A DNA stretch of 64,000 bases from Arenibacter algicola (lineage in GTDB: Bacteria; Bacteroidota; Bacteroidia; Flavobacteriales; Flavobacteriaceae): NCBI RefSeq assembly GCF_018860365.1, contig NZ_JAHKPO010000013.1:62001-126000 (forward strand), given 5' to 3'. This document shows positions 45,594 to 54,415 of this stretch, piece after piece. A program made the position numbers and the translations under genes. Below the pieces are notes generated by a model. It had not been told where the DNA came from. It did not search any database and worked only from the letters and a program-made list of their open reading frames with translations. Position 1 is the stretch's first letter; the number at the start of each line of letters is the position of its first letter.

Positions 45594-46067
45594 CTAATTC
45601 TTTAAATTGGTTGTGCCCATATCACTTTCGGGTGCTAATGTGGCCGAACTATCTTCATTGACAGGCACAGTAATTTCTAAATATGTGGGCTCACCATTGG
45701 CGTCCTCACCTGTCCAATATCTGAATAAATACGGCTCATCATATAAGACCTCAAAATTAAATGTTGCCACAAGGTCTTCCCCAGTTCCGGTGCATTCCTC
45801 TTCATCTTCAATAACAGTACCAATGGTAACCACCTTTCTAGTTGTTAAATCTTCTTTAACTACGTCAAAACCTTCGAAAAAGGTACAATTATTCGGCCTA
45901 AAGTAAGTAACTTTTATTTTATAGATTTCACCGTAATCAAATGCCTCGGGCATTTCTACAGATTTTACCTGTAAAGCTTCAAAATGATAGTTAACATCAT
46001 CATCTATATCGCAAGATGTGAATAATGTAAAAGAGGCAACAAGCAGCAAAAAGAATACTCGTTTCAT
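45594..46067 (-). CDS. Hypothetical lipoprotein upstream of the ECF sigma factor
   Basis: A 157-residue protein with a signal peptide and lipobox LFTSC (Cys19). The mature part is acidic and beta-rich with two Cys pairs (CTFFEG, ECTG) that could form a disulphide. I do not recognise the family. First gene of the sigma cluster; its product may be the target, sensor or an unrelated passenger. ATG at 46067 opens the signal peptide (MKRVFFLLLVASFTLF). Confidence 0.7.
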   Translation of the reverse strand: MKRVFFLLLVASFTLFTSCDIDDDVNYHFEALQVKSVEMPEAFDYGEIYKIKVTYFRPNNCTFFEGFDVVKEDLTTRKVVTIGTVIEDEEECTGTGEDLVATFNFEVLYDEPYLFRYWTGEDANGEPTYLEITVPVNEDSSATLAPESDMGTTNLKN

Positions 46068-46222
46068 GTTCTTAATATTTAATTTGTTTTATAATGGTTT
46101 TGGAAACCCTTGGCCCTAAATGGAGGAATTACATTTTCGAATTCCATTCGGCAAGACGGTTTCATAACAATTGCTTTTTGCTATAAGATGTAAAGTGGAA
46201 ATAAAGGTTGCGTGTAGAAATA

Positions 46223-46249
46223 AAAAATCCCGATTTAATCGGGATTTTT
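46223..46249 (-). terminator. Terminator of recA (bidirectional form)
   Basis: AAAAATCCCGA / TCGGGATTTTT with loop TTTAA, 5 bp past the recA stop on the minus strand. The A and T runs on both sides would let it work either way. Confidence 0.88.
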
Positions 46250-46253
46250 AAGT

Positions 46254-47261
46254 TTATGACTTTACTGTTTTGATGGCTTCTTTAATTTTGCCTTCCAGTT
46301 CTTCGAGTAGTTCCGGATTGTCCAGCAGCAAGCTTTTTACAGCATCCCTACCTTGGCCCAGTTTGGTGTCGCCGTAACTAAACCAGGATCCGCTTTTCTT
46401 AATAATTTCAAATTCAACACCCAGGTCGATTATCTCCCCTACTTTGGAAATACCTTCCCCGTACATAATATCGAATTCAGCGGTTCTGAATGGAGGGGCA
46501 ACCTTGTTCTTAACCACTTTTACGCGGGTCTTGTTTCCTTGAACGCCACCATCCGTATCCTTAATTTGGGTAGATCTTCTTATATCCAAACGTACGGAAG
46601 CGTAAAATTTAAGGGCGTTACCACCAGTGGTCGTTTCCGGATTACCGAACATTACCCCAATTTTTTCACGTAATTGGTTAATGAAGATTACGGTACAATT
46701 TGTTTTGCTGATAGAACCGGTAAGTTTTCGCAATGCCTGTGACATTAATCGGGCGTGAAGTCCCATTTTTGAGTCGCCCATTTCTCCTTCAATTTCACTT
46801 TTTGGAGTTAATGCAGCAACAGAATCGATAACAACGATGTCGATGGCACCAGAGCGAATTAGATTATCGGCAATCTCTAAAGCCTGTTCCCCGTGATCTG
46901 GTTGGGAAATGATAAGGTTATCAATATCTACCCCAAGCTTTTGGGCATAAAAACGGTCAAAGGCATGCTCCGCATCAATAAAAGCTGCGATACCTCCATT
47001 TTTCTGGGCCTCTGCCATGGCGTGGAGCGTAAGTGTAGTCTTACCCGAGGATTCAGGTCCATAAATTTCAATTACCCTACCTCGTGGATATCCTCCAACA
47101 CCTAGTGCTACATCCAATCCCAAAGAACCCGAAGATATCACTTCTACGTCCTGTACTACACTATCGCCCATCTTCATTACGGCACCCTTGCCGTAAGTTT
47201 TATCCAATTTATCCAGGGTTAGTTTAAGTGCTTTTAATTTTGCGTCTTTTTCGGAACTCAT
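46254..47261 (-). CDS. recA: Recombinase RecA
   Basis: Strand-exchange ATPase for homologous recombination and SOS induction. Walker [10 protein letters not shown] is near 68-76, the Walker [10 protein letters not shown] near 142, loop L1/L2 regions follow, including [30 protein letters not shown]. Length 335 is normal. ATG at 47261 (MSSEKDAK) is the family start; an ATG two codons upstream (47267) also fits. Single-gene unit; no SOS box family can be recognised by eye in front of it. Confidence 0.97.
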   Translation of the reverse strand: MSSEKDAKLKALKLTLDKLDKTYGKGAVMKMGDSVVQDVEVISSGSLGLDVALGVGGYPRGRVIEIYGPESSGKTTLTLHAMAEAQKNGGIAAFIDAEHAFDRFYAQKLGVDIDNLIISQPDHGEQALEIADNLIRSGAIDIVVIDSVAALTPKSEIEGEMGDSKMGLHARLMSQALRKLTGSISKTNCTVIFINQLREKIGVMFGNPETTTGGNALKFYASVRLDIRRSTQIKDTDGGVQGNKTRVKVVKNKVAPPFRTAEFDIMYGEGISKVGEIIDLGVEFEIIKKSGSWFSYGDTKLGQGRDAVKSLLLDNPELLEELEGKIKEAIKTVKS

Positions 47262-47485
47262 TTTCATATCATATTAGGGACGCTAAAATACCAATTCTTT
47301 TTGCATTAAACCACCTATGGTGCGGATTTTATATGAAGAAATTAGAACATTATTTTATTTCAATTGAAATTATTTCTTGGTCTCATTTATTGTCCAATAT
47401 CCTAATTTACAAGTGTTAACGGACTATGTTTCTCCAATTTTAGCAGTATGGCTCTAATTGTGAGCAATTATTTATGGCTTTGGAC

Positions 47486-47656
47486 GCAACCTTTTTTTGT
47501 TTGTTGCATCTAAGAGTTAACTAACTCAAATTAGGTTGCTTATTGTTCTGGTAAAACAATAAGGGTTGTGGGTCAATATTTTATTTTTATTCTATGAAAA
47601 AGAAAAAACAATATTGACCTTAAAAAGGGTCTTGATAACTTCAAGATCCTTTTTTA
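47486..47656 (+). ncRNA. Candidate structured RNA ending in a strong terminator
   Basis: The gap between divergent recA and trhO holds consecutive hairpins: GCAACC/GGTTGC (47486-47491 with 47534-47539) enclosing GAGTT/AACTC (47514-47527); CTTATTGTT/AACAATAAG (47539-47563); GGTCAATATT/AATATTGACC (47571-47619); then a 14-bp terminator stem (47622-47635 with 47641-47654) and T run. No gene precedes this terminator on the plus strand. GCAAC can also pair with GTTGC at 47503-47507, giving an alternative fold. Short frames (21 codons from 47448, MKKKKQY at 47594) exist but look incidental. The 5' end is unknown, perhaps near 47430. Confidence 0.5.
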
Positions 47657-47780
47657 TTTTAAGTTTCCACCAAGTGTTAATGCTGTATACATAAATTTTC
47701 TTGTTTATTACTTTGTACAATCTGCTTTGCCAGAAATCAAAAAACAGATGTTAATCCTTTTAATCCCGACCTATAAATCC

Positions 47781-47788
47781 TATTTTTG
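47781..47788 (+). promoter_or_regulatory. Putative trhO promoter
   Basis: TATTTTTG, exact TAnnTTTG, 41 nt before the trhO ATG and downstream of the orphan terminator, so trhO has its own start. Confidence 0.6.
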
Positions 47789-47829
47789 CACTCGTAAAAT
47801 AATTCTTTAACTTAAAATATTAGTATAGC

Positions 47830-48861
47830 ATGCAACTGTACAATACCTTAAGTGCAAAGGAAAGAGAAGCCCTTATAGAGGAGGCGGGATTGGAACGCCT
47901 AACCATTTCTTTCTATCAATATGCACGTATTGGCAATCCGTCAATTTTTCGAAACCATTTATTTATTCATTGGAATGATCTTGATGTTCTAGGTCGTATT
48001 TATGTGGCCCATGAAGGCATCAATGCCCAATTATCTGTTCCTGCCGTAAATTTCAATGCCTTTAAGGCCCATTTGGATAGCATCACCTTTTTGGAAAATG
48101 TTAGGCTGAATATCGCTATTGAACAGGATAACAAATCATTTTTAAAACTAAAGGTGAAGGTTCGGGAAAAGATTGTTGCCGATGGTTTAAATGACGACTC
48201 CTTTGATGTCACCAATAAGGGAATCCATGTGGATGCCGTTAAGTTTAACGAACTTATTGAAGATTCCGAAACCATTTTGGTAGATATGCGCAATCACTAT
48301 GAAAGTGAAATAGGACATTTTAAAAATGCCATTACCCCGGATGTGGATACCTTTAGGGACTCATTGGATATTATAGAGAAGGACCTCGCGGATCATAAGG
48401 AGGATAAAAAATTGGTCATGTATTGCACGGGGGGTATTAGGTGCGAAAAGGCCAGTGCCTATTATAAGCACAAGGGTTTTAAGAATGTATATCAGCTGGA
48501 AGGCGGTATTATAGAATATACCCGTCAAGTGAATAACCTTAATTTGGAGAATAAATTTTTAGGCAAGAATTTTGTTTTTGACCACCGTAGGGGGGAGCGG
48601 ATTACGGATGATGTCATTGCTAATTGCCATCAATGTGGCAGCCCTTGTGACAACCATGTAAATTGCGCCAATGAGGCCTGCCATCTTCTTTTTATTCAGT
48701 GCGACGCCTGTGCGGAGTCTATGAACAACTGCTGTTCAGTGGATTGCAAGGAAATTCATGAACTACCTTTTGAGGAACAGAAAAAATTGAGGAAAGGAAA
48801 AGTGGTGAGTAACAAGATTTTTAAAAAGGGCAGATCTGAAGTTCTAAAGTATAAGAAGTAA
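47830..48861 (+). CDS. trhO: tRNA uridine-34 hydroxylase TrhO (rhodanese family)
   Basis: Oxygen-dependent 5-hydroxylation of U34 in tRNAs (YceA family). N-terminal acylphosphatase-like domain (about 25-115), rhodanese domain (about 135-235) with active Cys199 in YCTGGIRCEK, and a C-terminal Cys-rich region (NCHQCGSPCDNH...C..C..CAESMNNCC, about 264-300) that likely binds zinc. Length 343. ATG 47830 follows a typical leader. Single-gene unit. Confidence 0.93.
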   Translation: MQLYNTLSAKEREALIEEAGLERLTISFYQYARIGNPSIFRNHLFIHWNDLDVLGRIYVAHEGINAQLSVPAVNFNAFKAHLDSITFLENVRLNIAIEQDNKSFLKLKVKVREKIVADGLNDDSFDVTNKGIHVDAVKFNELIEDSETILVDMRNHYESEIGHFKNAITPDVDTFRDSLDIIEKDLADHKEDKKLVMYCTGGIRCEKASAYYKHKGFKNVYQLEGGIIEYTRQVNNLNLENKFLGKNFVFDHRRGERITDDVIANCHQCGSPCDNHVNCANEACHLLFIQCDACAESMNNCCSVDCKEIHELPFEEQKKLRKGKVVSNKIFKKGRSEVLKYKK

Positions 48862-49175
48862 GCCTTTTGTTGAGGTGCTAGGTCATAAAGGTTTATTTTT
48901 ATCAATAACTGGGAGATTACTTTTTTTTATGCCGGATATAATTTTTTCTGAATTATAAGCCCAAATAAAACAGTGGTTTATTTAATGTAATTCAACAAAG
49001 AATAAGTTAAAAACCTCCTGTTTGGGACTATTTTTCCCTGTTTTAAGGGAGCATTAGGCCTCGAACGAAACTCTTTCTTTTCATCGCATTAAAAAAACAC
49101 TATCTTTACGTTTAATAATTTTATGAACCTTTTTTAGTAAAAGTGTTACATTTTTACTAAACCAAGATACGAAAT
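48862..49175. other. Gene-free stretch, 314 bp
   Basis: AT-rich with no reading frame. It holds a near-consensus promoter box TATCTTTA at 49101-49108 and an inverted repeat just before ricT, described separately. Short GGGA / TCCC-type patches near 49030-49050 may be a weak trhO terminator, not convincing. Confidence 0.45.
49134..49160 (+). promoter_or_regulatory. Inverted repeat in the ricT leader
   Basis: Perfect 9-bp arms TTAGTAAAA / TTTTACTAA around a nine-base loop, ending 15 bp before the ricT ATG. It could be an operator or an mRNA hairpin near the start region. Confidence 0.6.
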
Positions 49176-50345
49176 ATGGGTTGTAGCAGTTGTTCAACCG
49201 GTAAGGACGGACAGCCTAAAGGATGCAAGAACAATGGTACTTGTGGCACCGATGGCTGTAATAAATTGACGGTATTTGATTGGCTTTCCAATATGTCACT
49301 GCCAAATGGGGAAAAACCATTTGATTGTGTGGAAGTCCGTTTTAAAAATAGTAGAAAAGAATTCTTTAGAAATTCCGAAAATCTTTCACTTTCCATTGGC
49401 GACATAGTGGCTACACAGGCCACTTCCGGTCATGATGTAGGTATGGTTACCCTTACGGGAGAATTGGTAAGGGTGCAAATGAAAAAAAAGAAGGAAGATT
49501 ATAATAATCCGGAACTTCCCAAACTTTACCGAAAGGCTTCCCAAAAGGATATTGACATTTGGCAAAAATGTAGGGATAGGGAAGAAGAAATTAAGAAAAG
49601 GGCCAGGGAAATTGCCATTGTACTAAAGTTGCAGATGAAAATCTCCGATGTGGAATTTCAAGGAGATGGTTCCAAGGCTACTTTTTATTACACCGCAGAG
49701 GAACGAGTAGATTTTAGACAGCTGATCAAGGACATGGCCAAGGCTTTTGGTATCCGAATTGAAATGAGGCAAATTGGCTACCGTCAAGAAGCCCAACGTT
49801 TGGGAGGAATAGGTTCTTGCGGAAGGGAATTGTGCTGCTCTACATGGTTAACCGATTTTAGGTCGGTAAGCACTTCGGCGGCCCGCTATCAGCAGCTGTC
49901 GCTTAATCCTCAAAAATTGGCAGGACAATGTGGTAAACTCAAATGTTGCCTTAATTACGAATTGGACGTTTATTTGGACGCCTTAAAGGATTTTCCTGGG
50001 CAGGACACCAAACTATTTACAGAAAAAGGGATGGCTTTTTGCCAGAAGGTAGATATTTTCAAAGCTTCACTTTGGTTTTCCTATAAAGACGAACCGGCCA
50101 ATTGGCATGTCTTGTCCAAAGACCAGGTTTTGGAGGTGTTGGAAAAAAACAAAAAGAGGGAAAAAGTAGCCAGTTTGGAGGAATATGCGGTGGACAATGT
50201 TCAAGAAGTTGAAAAGGTGTTTGAAAATGTAGTAGGGCAGGACAGCTTAACGCGATTCGACACTCCCAAGAAAAGAAGGTCCAACAGGAATAACAAGAAA
50301 AAGAAGCGAAGCAATTATAAAAAAAGGCCTACCAAAAATGCTTAA
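49176..50345 (+). CDS. ricT: PSP1-domain protein, RicT-like
   Basis: Homologue of B. subtilis RicT (YaaT), part of an Fe-S-containing complex that affects RNA processing and development. A Cys-rich start (Cys3, 6, 17, 23, 28) precedes the PSP1 domain (about 60-270), with GSCGRELCCSTWL and KLKCCLNYE as family motifs. The C-terminal 60 residues are very basic (KKRRSNRNNKKKKRSNYKKR), perhaps RNA-binding. The partners RicA and RicF are not in the window. Operon with gldH (8-bp overlap) and a PBP1A gene. Confidence 0.88.
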   Translation: MGCSSCSTGKDGQPKGCKNNGTCGTDGCNKLTVFDWLSNMSLPNGEKPFDCVEVRFKNSRKEFFRNSENLSLSIGDIVATQATSGHDVGMVTLTGELVRVQMKKKKEDYNNPELPKLYRKASQKDIDIWQKCRDREEEIKKRAREIAIVLKLQMKISDVEFQGDGSKATFYYTAEERVDFRQLIKDMAKAFGIRIEMRQIGYRQEAQRLGGIGSCGRELCCSTWLTDFRSVSTSAARYQQLSLNPQKLAGQCGKLKCCLNYELDVYLDALKDFPGQDTKLFTEKGMAFCQKVDIFKASLWFSYKDEPANWHVLSKDQVLEVLEKNKKREKVASLEEYAVDNVQEVEKVFENVVGQDSLTRFDTPKKRRSNRNNKKKKRSNYKKRPTKNA

Positions 50346-50823
50346 GAGTTTAGGTGTATTTTTTTTAGTAATTTTTATGGTTTCTTGCGATAAGCAAACC
50401 ATAAAGTCCGATTATAGTCCAACACAGAATGGACGATGGAATAAGGATAGTGTAGTAAAATTTTCCTTCCAGGAACTGGATACCCTTCAAAAGTATAATA
50501 TGTTCATCAATCTGAGAAATGATGGGACATACCCTTACAGCAACCTTTTTTTAATTGCGGAGTTAAAGTTTCCCAATGGCGATATGGTAAGGGATACCTT
50601 GGAATATGAAATGGCCAAACCTGACGGACAGTGGTTGGGAACGGGCTATGGCAGTTTAAAGGAAAACAAATTATGGTATAAGGAAAACGTCGTTTTTCCG
50701 TCTTCAGGCGTATATACCTTAGAAATTTCCCATGCCATGCGCAAAAATGGCCAAGTAGATGGAATTGTCGAATTGGAAGGTATTACCGATGTGGGGTACC
50801 TAATCGAAAAAAGTAATCAGTAG
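50338..50823 (+). CDS. gldH: Gliding motility lipoprotein GldH
   Basis: A 161-residue lipoprotein needed for gliding in Flavobacterium. Signal peptide with lipobox MVSC (Cys17), then SDYSPTQNGRWNKDSVVKFSF near 24-44, a GldH family signature, and a beta-sandwich-like remainder. Its start overlaps ricT by 8 bp; PBP1A follows by 4 bp. Linkage of gldH with a cell-wall synthase suggests coordinated envelope assembly. Confidence 0.92.
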   Translation: MLKSLGVFFLVIFMVSCDKQTIKSDYSPTQNGRWNKDSVVKFSFQELDTLQKYNMFINLRNDGTYPYSNLFLIAELKFPNGDMVRDTLEYEMAKPDGQWLGTGYGSLKENKLWYKENVVFPSSGVYTLEISHAMRKNGQVDGIVELEGITDVGYLIEKSNQ

Positions 50824-50827
50824 GCTT

Positions 50828-53170
50828 ATGGCAACAGCTACCAAGAAGAAGAAAAAAAGCAGCAACAATTTTTTTAAATTCATTAAATGGTTTTGGGTAC
50901 TGTTTTTTTTAGGCGCCCTATCCGTAGTTTTGATCTTCCTTTTGGCTTCTTGGGGAGCCTTCGGAGCCATGCCGGAATATGAGCGTTTGGAGAACCCACA
51001 GACCAACTTGGCCAGTGAAATTATTTCTTCCGATGGTGAGACCCTTGGTAAGTTTTATCTAGACGATAATAGAACTGATGTTGCTTATGAAGAATTGCCC
51101 AAAACTTTGGTGCAGGCTTTGGTAGCTACTGAAGATGCACGGTATTACGAACATTCGGGAATAGACGCCCGCGGTACTTTAAGGGCTTTTGTCTATTTGG
51201 GCAAAAAGGGAGGAGCCAGTACCATATCCCAACAATTGGCAAGGCAATTGTTTGTTGGGGTGCGTTCCAAAAACATTTTTGAAACTATTACCCAAAAAAT
51301 AAAGGAATGGGTGCTTGCCATTAGATTGGAGCGCAGCTATACCAAGGAGGAAATAGTTAAGATGTATCTTAACATATACGATTTTAACTATAATGCCGAT
51401 GGTATTAGATCTGCCTCCCGTATTTATTTTGGAAAAGAGCCCAAAAATCTAAAAATAGAAGAGTCTGCAGTTTTGGTGGGTATGCTTAAAAATTCTTCGT
51501 ATTACAACCCCATCCGGCGTGAAGAATTGGTTTTAAACCGTAGAAATACGGTCTTGTCCCAGATGGCTAAATATGATTTTATAACGGAACAGCAAAAGGA
51601 TTCCTTACAGGCCTTGAAAATGGATATTAATTTTAGTCCTGAATCGCACAGAGAAGGCTTGGCTACCTATTTTAGGATGTACCTTCAAGGGTTTATGAAC
51701 AGATGGATTAAGGATAACCCCAAGCCGGCATTGAAGGGAGAAAGTGATAAATGGAATATTTATTTGGACGGGTTGCGTATCTACACCACTATAGATTCGC
51801 GCATGCAAAAAAATGCGGAGGATGCCGTAGCGGAACATATGAAAAGATTACAAGCCGAGTTTTTTCATCAAAACACTCCCGATCGCAATAAAACGGCACC
51901 CTTTATTGAAGAGGTCGATGGGGAAATAGATCGAATTATGGAGAGAGCTATTAAATCCTCTCAAAGATGGCACAACCTTGAGGATCAAGGGAAGAATGAA
52001 AAGGAAATAAGGGCTTCCTTTAACGAGCCGGTAGAGATGACGGTTTTTGATTGGAATAGCGAGACCAAGGAAAAGGATACGGTTATGACTCCTATGGATT
52101 CCATTAAATATTATAAATCCTTTTTGAAGACCGCTATGATGTCCATGGAGCCACAGACAGGACATGTAAAAGCCTGGGTAGGAGGTATAGATTATAAGCA
52201 TTTTCAATATGACAACGTTATCCAAGGGGCCAGGCAGGTGGGATCTACATTTAAACCTTTTGTATATGCTGCAGCTATTGACCAATTGCGTTTGTCGCCT
52301 TGTGACATGCTGCCGGACAATCTCTATTGTATAGAGGCCAATAAACACGGAAATCCAGACCCATGGTGTCCAAAAAATTCTAACGGAGAATATTCTGGGG
52401 AAATGCTAACCCTTAAAAACGCTTTGGCCAATTCCGTAAATTCCGTAACCGCTCAATTAATAGACAAGGTGGGGCCCAAATCCGTGGTTTCCATTGCTAG
52501 AAATTTGGGTATTACTGGAGATATTCCAGAGGTGCCTTCCATAGCCCTTGGTACGGCAGACCTTAATGTGTATGAGATGGTGGGGGCCTATGGTACCTTT
52601 GCCAATCAAGGCGTATATGTTAAACCGGTCATGGTAACCAGGATCGAGGACAAGAATGGGACGGTATTGTACGAGTATGTACCGGAAACAAAAGATGTTT
52701 TGAGCAAGGATGTATCCTATGCTATGTTAGACCTTATGTCTGGGGTAACCCAAGGAGGATCTGGGACAAGATTAAGAACCACTGGAGCAGATAAATATAG
52801 AGCGGAATATAAGGAGATCATAACTGGTTATCCTTATGAATTTAAAAATCCTATTGCAGGTAAAACGGGTACTACCCAGAACCAAAGTGATGGATGGTTT
52901 ATGGGAATGGTTCCTAATTTGGTAACGGGAGTTTGGGTAGGTGGAGATGATAAAGCGGTTCATTTTAGGACCATTACTTACGGACAGGGAGCTTCCATGG
53001 CTTTGCCAATTTGGGGCTTGTATATGAAAAAGAATTATGCCAACAAGGAATTGGGTATTTCCGATGGAGAATTTGAAAAGCCCGAAAATTTATCCATTAA
53101 TGTAGATTGTTCCAAGACCTCTATGGAGGAGGATAATAAAATAGATTTAGAAGACGATTTGGATTTTTAG
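50828..53170 (+). CDS. Class A penicillin-binding protein (PBP1A)
   Basis: Bifunctional peptidoglycan synthase, 780 residues. A cytoplasmic Lys-rich start, one membrane helix (about 20-42), the GT51 glycosyltransferase domain with EDARYYEHSGID (catalytic Glu near 99) and STISQQLARQLF, then the transpeptidase with the Ser nucleophile in GSTFKPF (SxxK), SVN and KTGTT motifs all intact. Last gene of ricT-gldH-pbp1A, with a terminator 20 bp after the stop. Acidic C-terminal tail (EEDNKIDLEDDLDF). Confidence 0.95.
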   Translation: MATATKKKKKSSNNFFKFIKWFWVLFFLGALSVVLIFLLASWGAFGAMPEYERLENPQTNLASEIISSDGETLGKFYLDDNRTDVAYEELPKTLVQALVATEDARYYEHSGIDARGTLRAFVYLGKKGGASTISQQLARQLFVGVRSKNIFETITQKIKEWVLAIRLERSYTKEEIVKMYLNIYDFNYNADGIRSASRIYFGKEPKNLKIEESAVLVGMLKNSSYYNPIRREELVLNRRNTVLSQMAKYDFITEQQKDSLQALKMDINFSPESHREGLATYFRMYLQGFMNRWIKDNPKPALKGESDKWNIYLDGLRIYTTIDSRMQKNAEDAVAEHMKRLQAEFFHQNTPDRNKTAPFIEEVDGEIDRIMERAIKSSQRWHNLEDQGKNEKEIRASFNEPVEMTVFDWNSETKEKDTVMTPMDSIKYYKSFLKTAMMSMEPQTGHVKAWVGGIDYKHFQYDNVIQGARQVGSTFKPFVYAAAIDQLRLSPCDMLPDNLYCIEANKHGNPDPWCPKNSNGEYSGEMLTLKNALANSVNSVTAQLIDKVGPKSVVSIARNLGITGDIPEVPSIALGTADLNVYEMVGAYGTFANQGVYVKPVMVTRIEDKNGTVLYEYVPETKDVLSKDVSYAMLDLMSGVTQGGSGTRLRTTGADKYRAEYKEIITGYPYEFKNPIAGKTGTTQNQSDGWFMGMVPNLVTGVWVGGDDKAVHFRTITYGQGASMALPIWGLYMKKNYANKELGISDGEFEKPENLSINVDCSKTSMEEDNKIDLEDDLDF

Positions 53171-53190
53171 TACCCTAAAAAATTAATGCC

Positions 53191-53231
53191 AAAAATGCCC
53201 TTGCTTTTATCTAAAAGTTAAGGGCATTTTT
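53191..53231 (+). terminator. Terminator of the ricT-gldH-pbp1A operon
   Basis: Stem AAAAATGCCCTT / AAGGGCATTTTT with a 17-base loop; symmetric A and T runs flank it. Confidence 0.85.
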
Positions 53232-53290
53232 CGTTAAAAACCCGTATTTTAGAGAGAGCAAGGAAATAAGTTAAATTAAGTCGGTTTTAT

Positions 53291-53992
53291 ATGATACAAA
53301 AAACAGTTGCCAACGTGGAGGAGGCCTTACAGGGGGTAAAGAATGGAATGACTTTTATGCTCGGAGGATTTGGATTATGTGGTATCCCTGAAAATGCTAT
53401 TGCGGCATTGGTAAAAATGGGGGTCAAGGATTTAACCTGTATTTCCAATAACGCCGGAGTGGACGATTTTGGTCTTGGTCTCTTGTTGCACAAAAGACAG
53501 ATAAAGAAAATGATCTCTTCCTATGTAGGGGAGAATGATGAGTTTGAACGTCAAATGTTGAGCGGGGAATTGGACGTAGAATTAACCCCCCAAGGAACTT
53601 TAGCGGAAAAATGTAGGGCCGCACAGGCCGGTTTCCCCGCCTTTTATACTCCGGCCGGTTATGGAACCGAAGTGGCCGAAGGCAAAGAGACTAGGGAGTT
53701 TAATGGGAAGATGTATGTATTGGAAGAGGCCTTTAAGGCCGATTTTTCCTTTGTCAAGGCTTGGAAGGGCGATGAGGCAGGGAATCTAATATTTAAGGGA
53801 ACCGCCCGCAATTTTAATCCGGCCATGTGCGGCGCTGCCAAGATTACGGTGGCTGAGGTAGAGGAGTTGGTTCCGGCAGGGCAGTTGGACCCCAACCAAA
53901 TTCACGTTCCAGGAATTTTTATACAGCGTATTTTTCAGGGAAAAAATTACGAGAAAAGAATTGAGCAGTTGACAGTACGTAAAACTAATTAG
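53291..53992 (+). CDS. scoA: 3-oxoacid CoA-transferase subunit A
   Basis: Alpha subunit of the enzyme that moves CoA from succinyl-CoA to acetoacetate. [15 protein letters not shown] near 17-31 is the CoA-binding signature and DFGLGLLL near 56-63 is conserved. Length 233, family-typical. The partner scoB starts 424 bp downstream, with an unrelated gene between, although the two are normally adjacent. TATTTTAGA at 53246-53254 is a weak promoter candidate. Confidence 0.94.
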   Translation: MIQKTVANVEEALQGVKNGMTFMLGGFGLCGIPENAIAALVKMGVKDLTCISNNAGVDDFGLGLLLHKRQIKKMISSYVGENDEFERQMLSGELDVELTPQGTLAEKCRAAQAGFPAFYTPAGYGTEVAEGKETREFNGKMYVLEEAFKADFSFVKAWKGDEAGNLIFKGTARNFNPAMCGAAKITVAEVEELVPAGQLDPNQIHVPGIFIQRIFQGKNYEKRIEQLTVRKTN

Positions 53993-53994
53993 TC

Positions 53995-54029
53995 GATTTG
54001 AAAATTATCTGATTTGAAAATTTGATAAT
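53995..54029. repeat. AT-rich repeat at the left edge of the inserted gene
   Basis: GATTTGAAAATT occurs twice in tandem (53995-54006 and 54011-54022), and the end ATTTGATAAT (54020-54029) is the exact inverted complement of ATTATCAAAT at 54399-54408 on the other side of the four-helix-bundle gene. Similar AAATTTGA/TCAAATT strings are, as I recall, common intergenic repeats in flavobacteria. Confidence 0.65.
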
Positions 54030-54395
54030 ATGAGGAATGATAAGGAGAATTTAATAGTTAAGAAAACTTTCGATTTTTCCTTACAAATTATTGAATATTG
54101 TGAAGAATTGAGAACTATAAATAAGTACGAAATGGCTTCTCAATTGTTTAAAAGTGGAACTTCTATTGGAGCAAATACATGGGAGGCTCAGAATGGAGAA
54201 AGTTCTGCCGATTTTATTCATAAGTTTAAAATTGCAGCTAAAGAGGCTGATGAAACTTTATATTGGATAGAACTTTGCCAAGCATCAAGATACTATCCAA
54301 ATCCGCAAGAAGCCCTTTTTTCAGAGTTGGAATCTATTATTCGAATTATTTCGAAAATTATAGGCACAAGTAAACGTGCCAAATCATCAAATTAA
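54030..54395 (+). CDS. Four-helix bundle protein (23S rRNA IVS / S23 type)
   Basis: A 121-residue helical protein: [62 protein letters not shown] and the final [13 protein letters not shown] helix are the pattern of the S23 family first found in intervening sequences of 23S rRNA genes. The function is unknown; related proteins may bind nucleic acid. It sits between scoA and scoB, flanked by inverted AT-rich repeats, and its codons are more AT-rich than those of its neighbours, both signs of insertion. Confidence 0.9.
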   Translation: MRNDKENLIVKKTFDFSLQIIEYCEELRTINKYEMASQLFKSGTSIGANTWEAQNGESSADFIHKFKIAAKEADETLYWIELCQASRYYPNPQEALFSELESIIRIISKIIGTSKRAKSSN

Positions 54396-54398
54396 CTA

Positions 54399-54408
54399 AT
54401 TATCAAAT
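54399..54408. repeat. AT-rich inverted repeat at the right edge of the inserted gene
   Basis: ATTATCAAAT, perfect inverse complement of 54020-54029. The longer stretch 54381-54413 (AAATCATCAAATTAACTAAT-type) continues the same word pattern up to the scoB start. Confidence 0.6.
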
Positions 54409-54415
54409 CAACATT

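Noticed and set aside
47448-47513. 21-codon ORF (two Trp, two Cys codons) as a trp- or cys-type leader peptide
   Set aside because: The terminator is about 110 bases downstream and the next gene has its own promoter, so no attenuated gene is evident; mentioned only within the RNA candidate.
53995-54029. Tandem GATTTGAAAATT as a CRISPR-like repeat
   Set aside because: Only two units with a 4-bp spacer and no cas genes.
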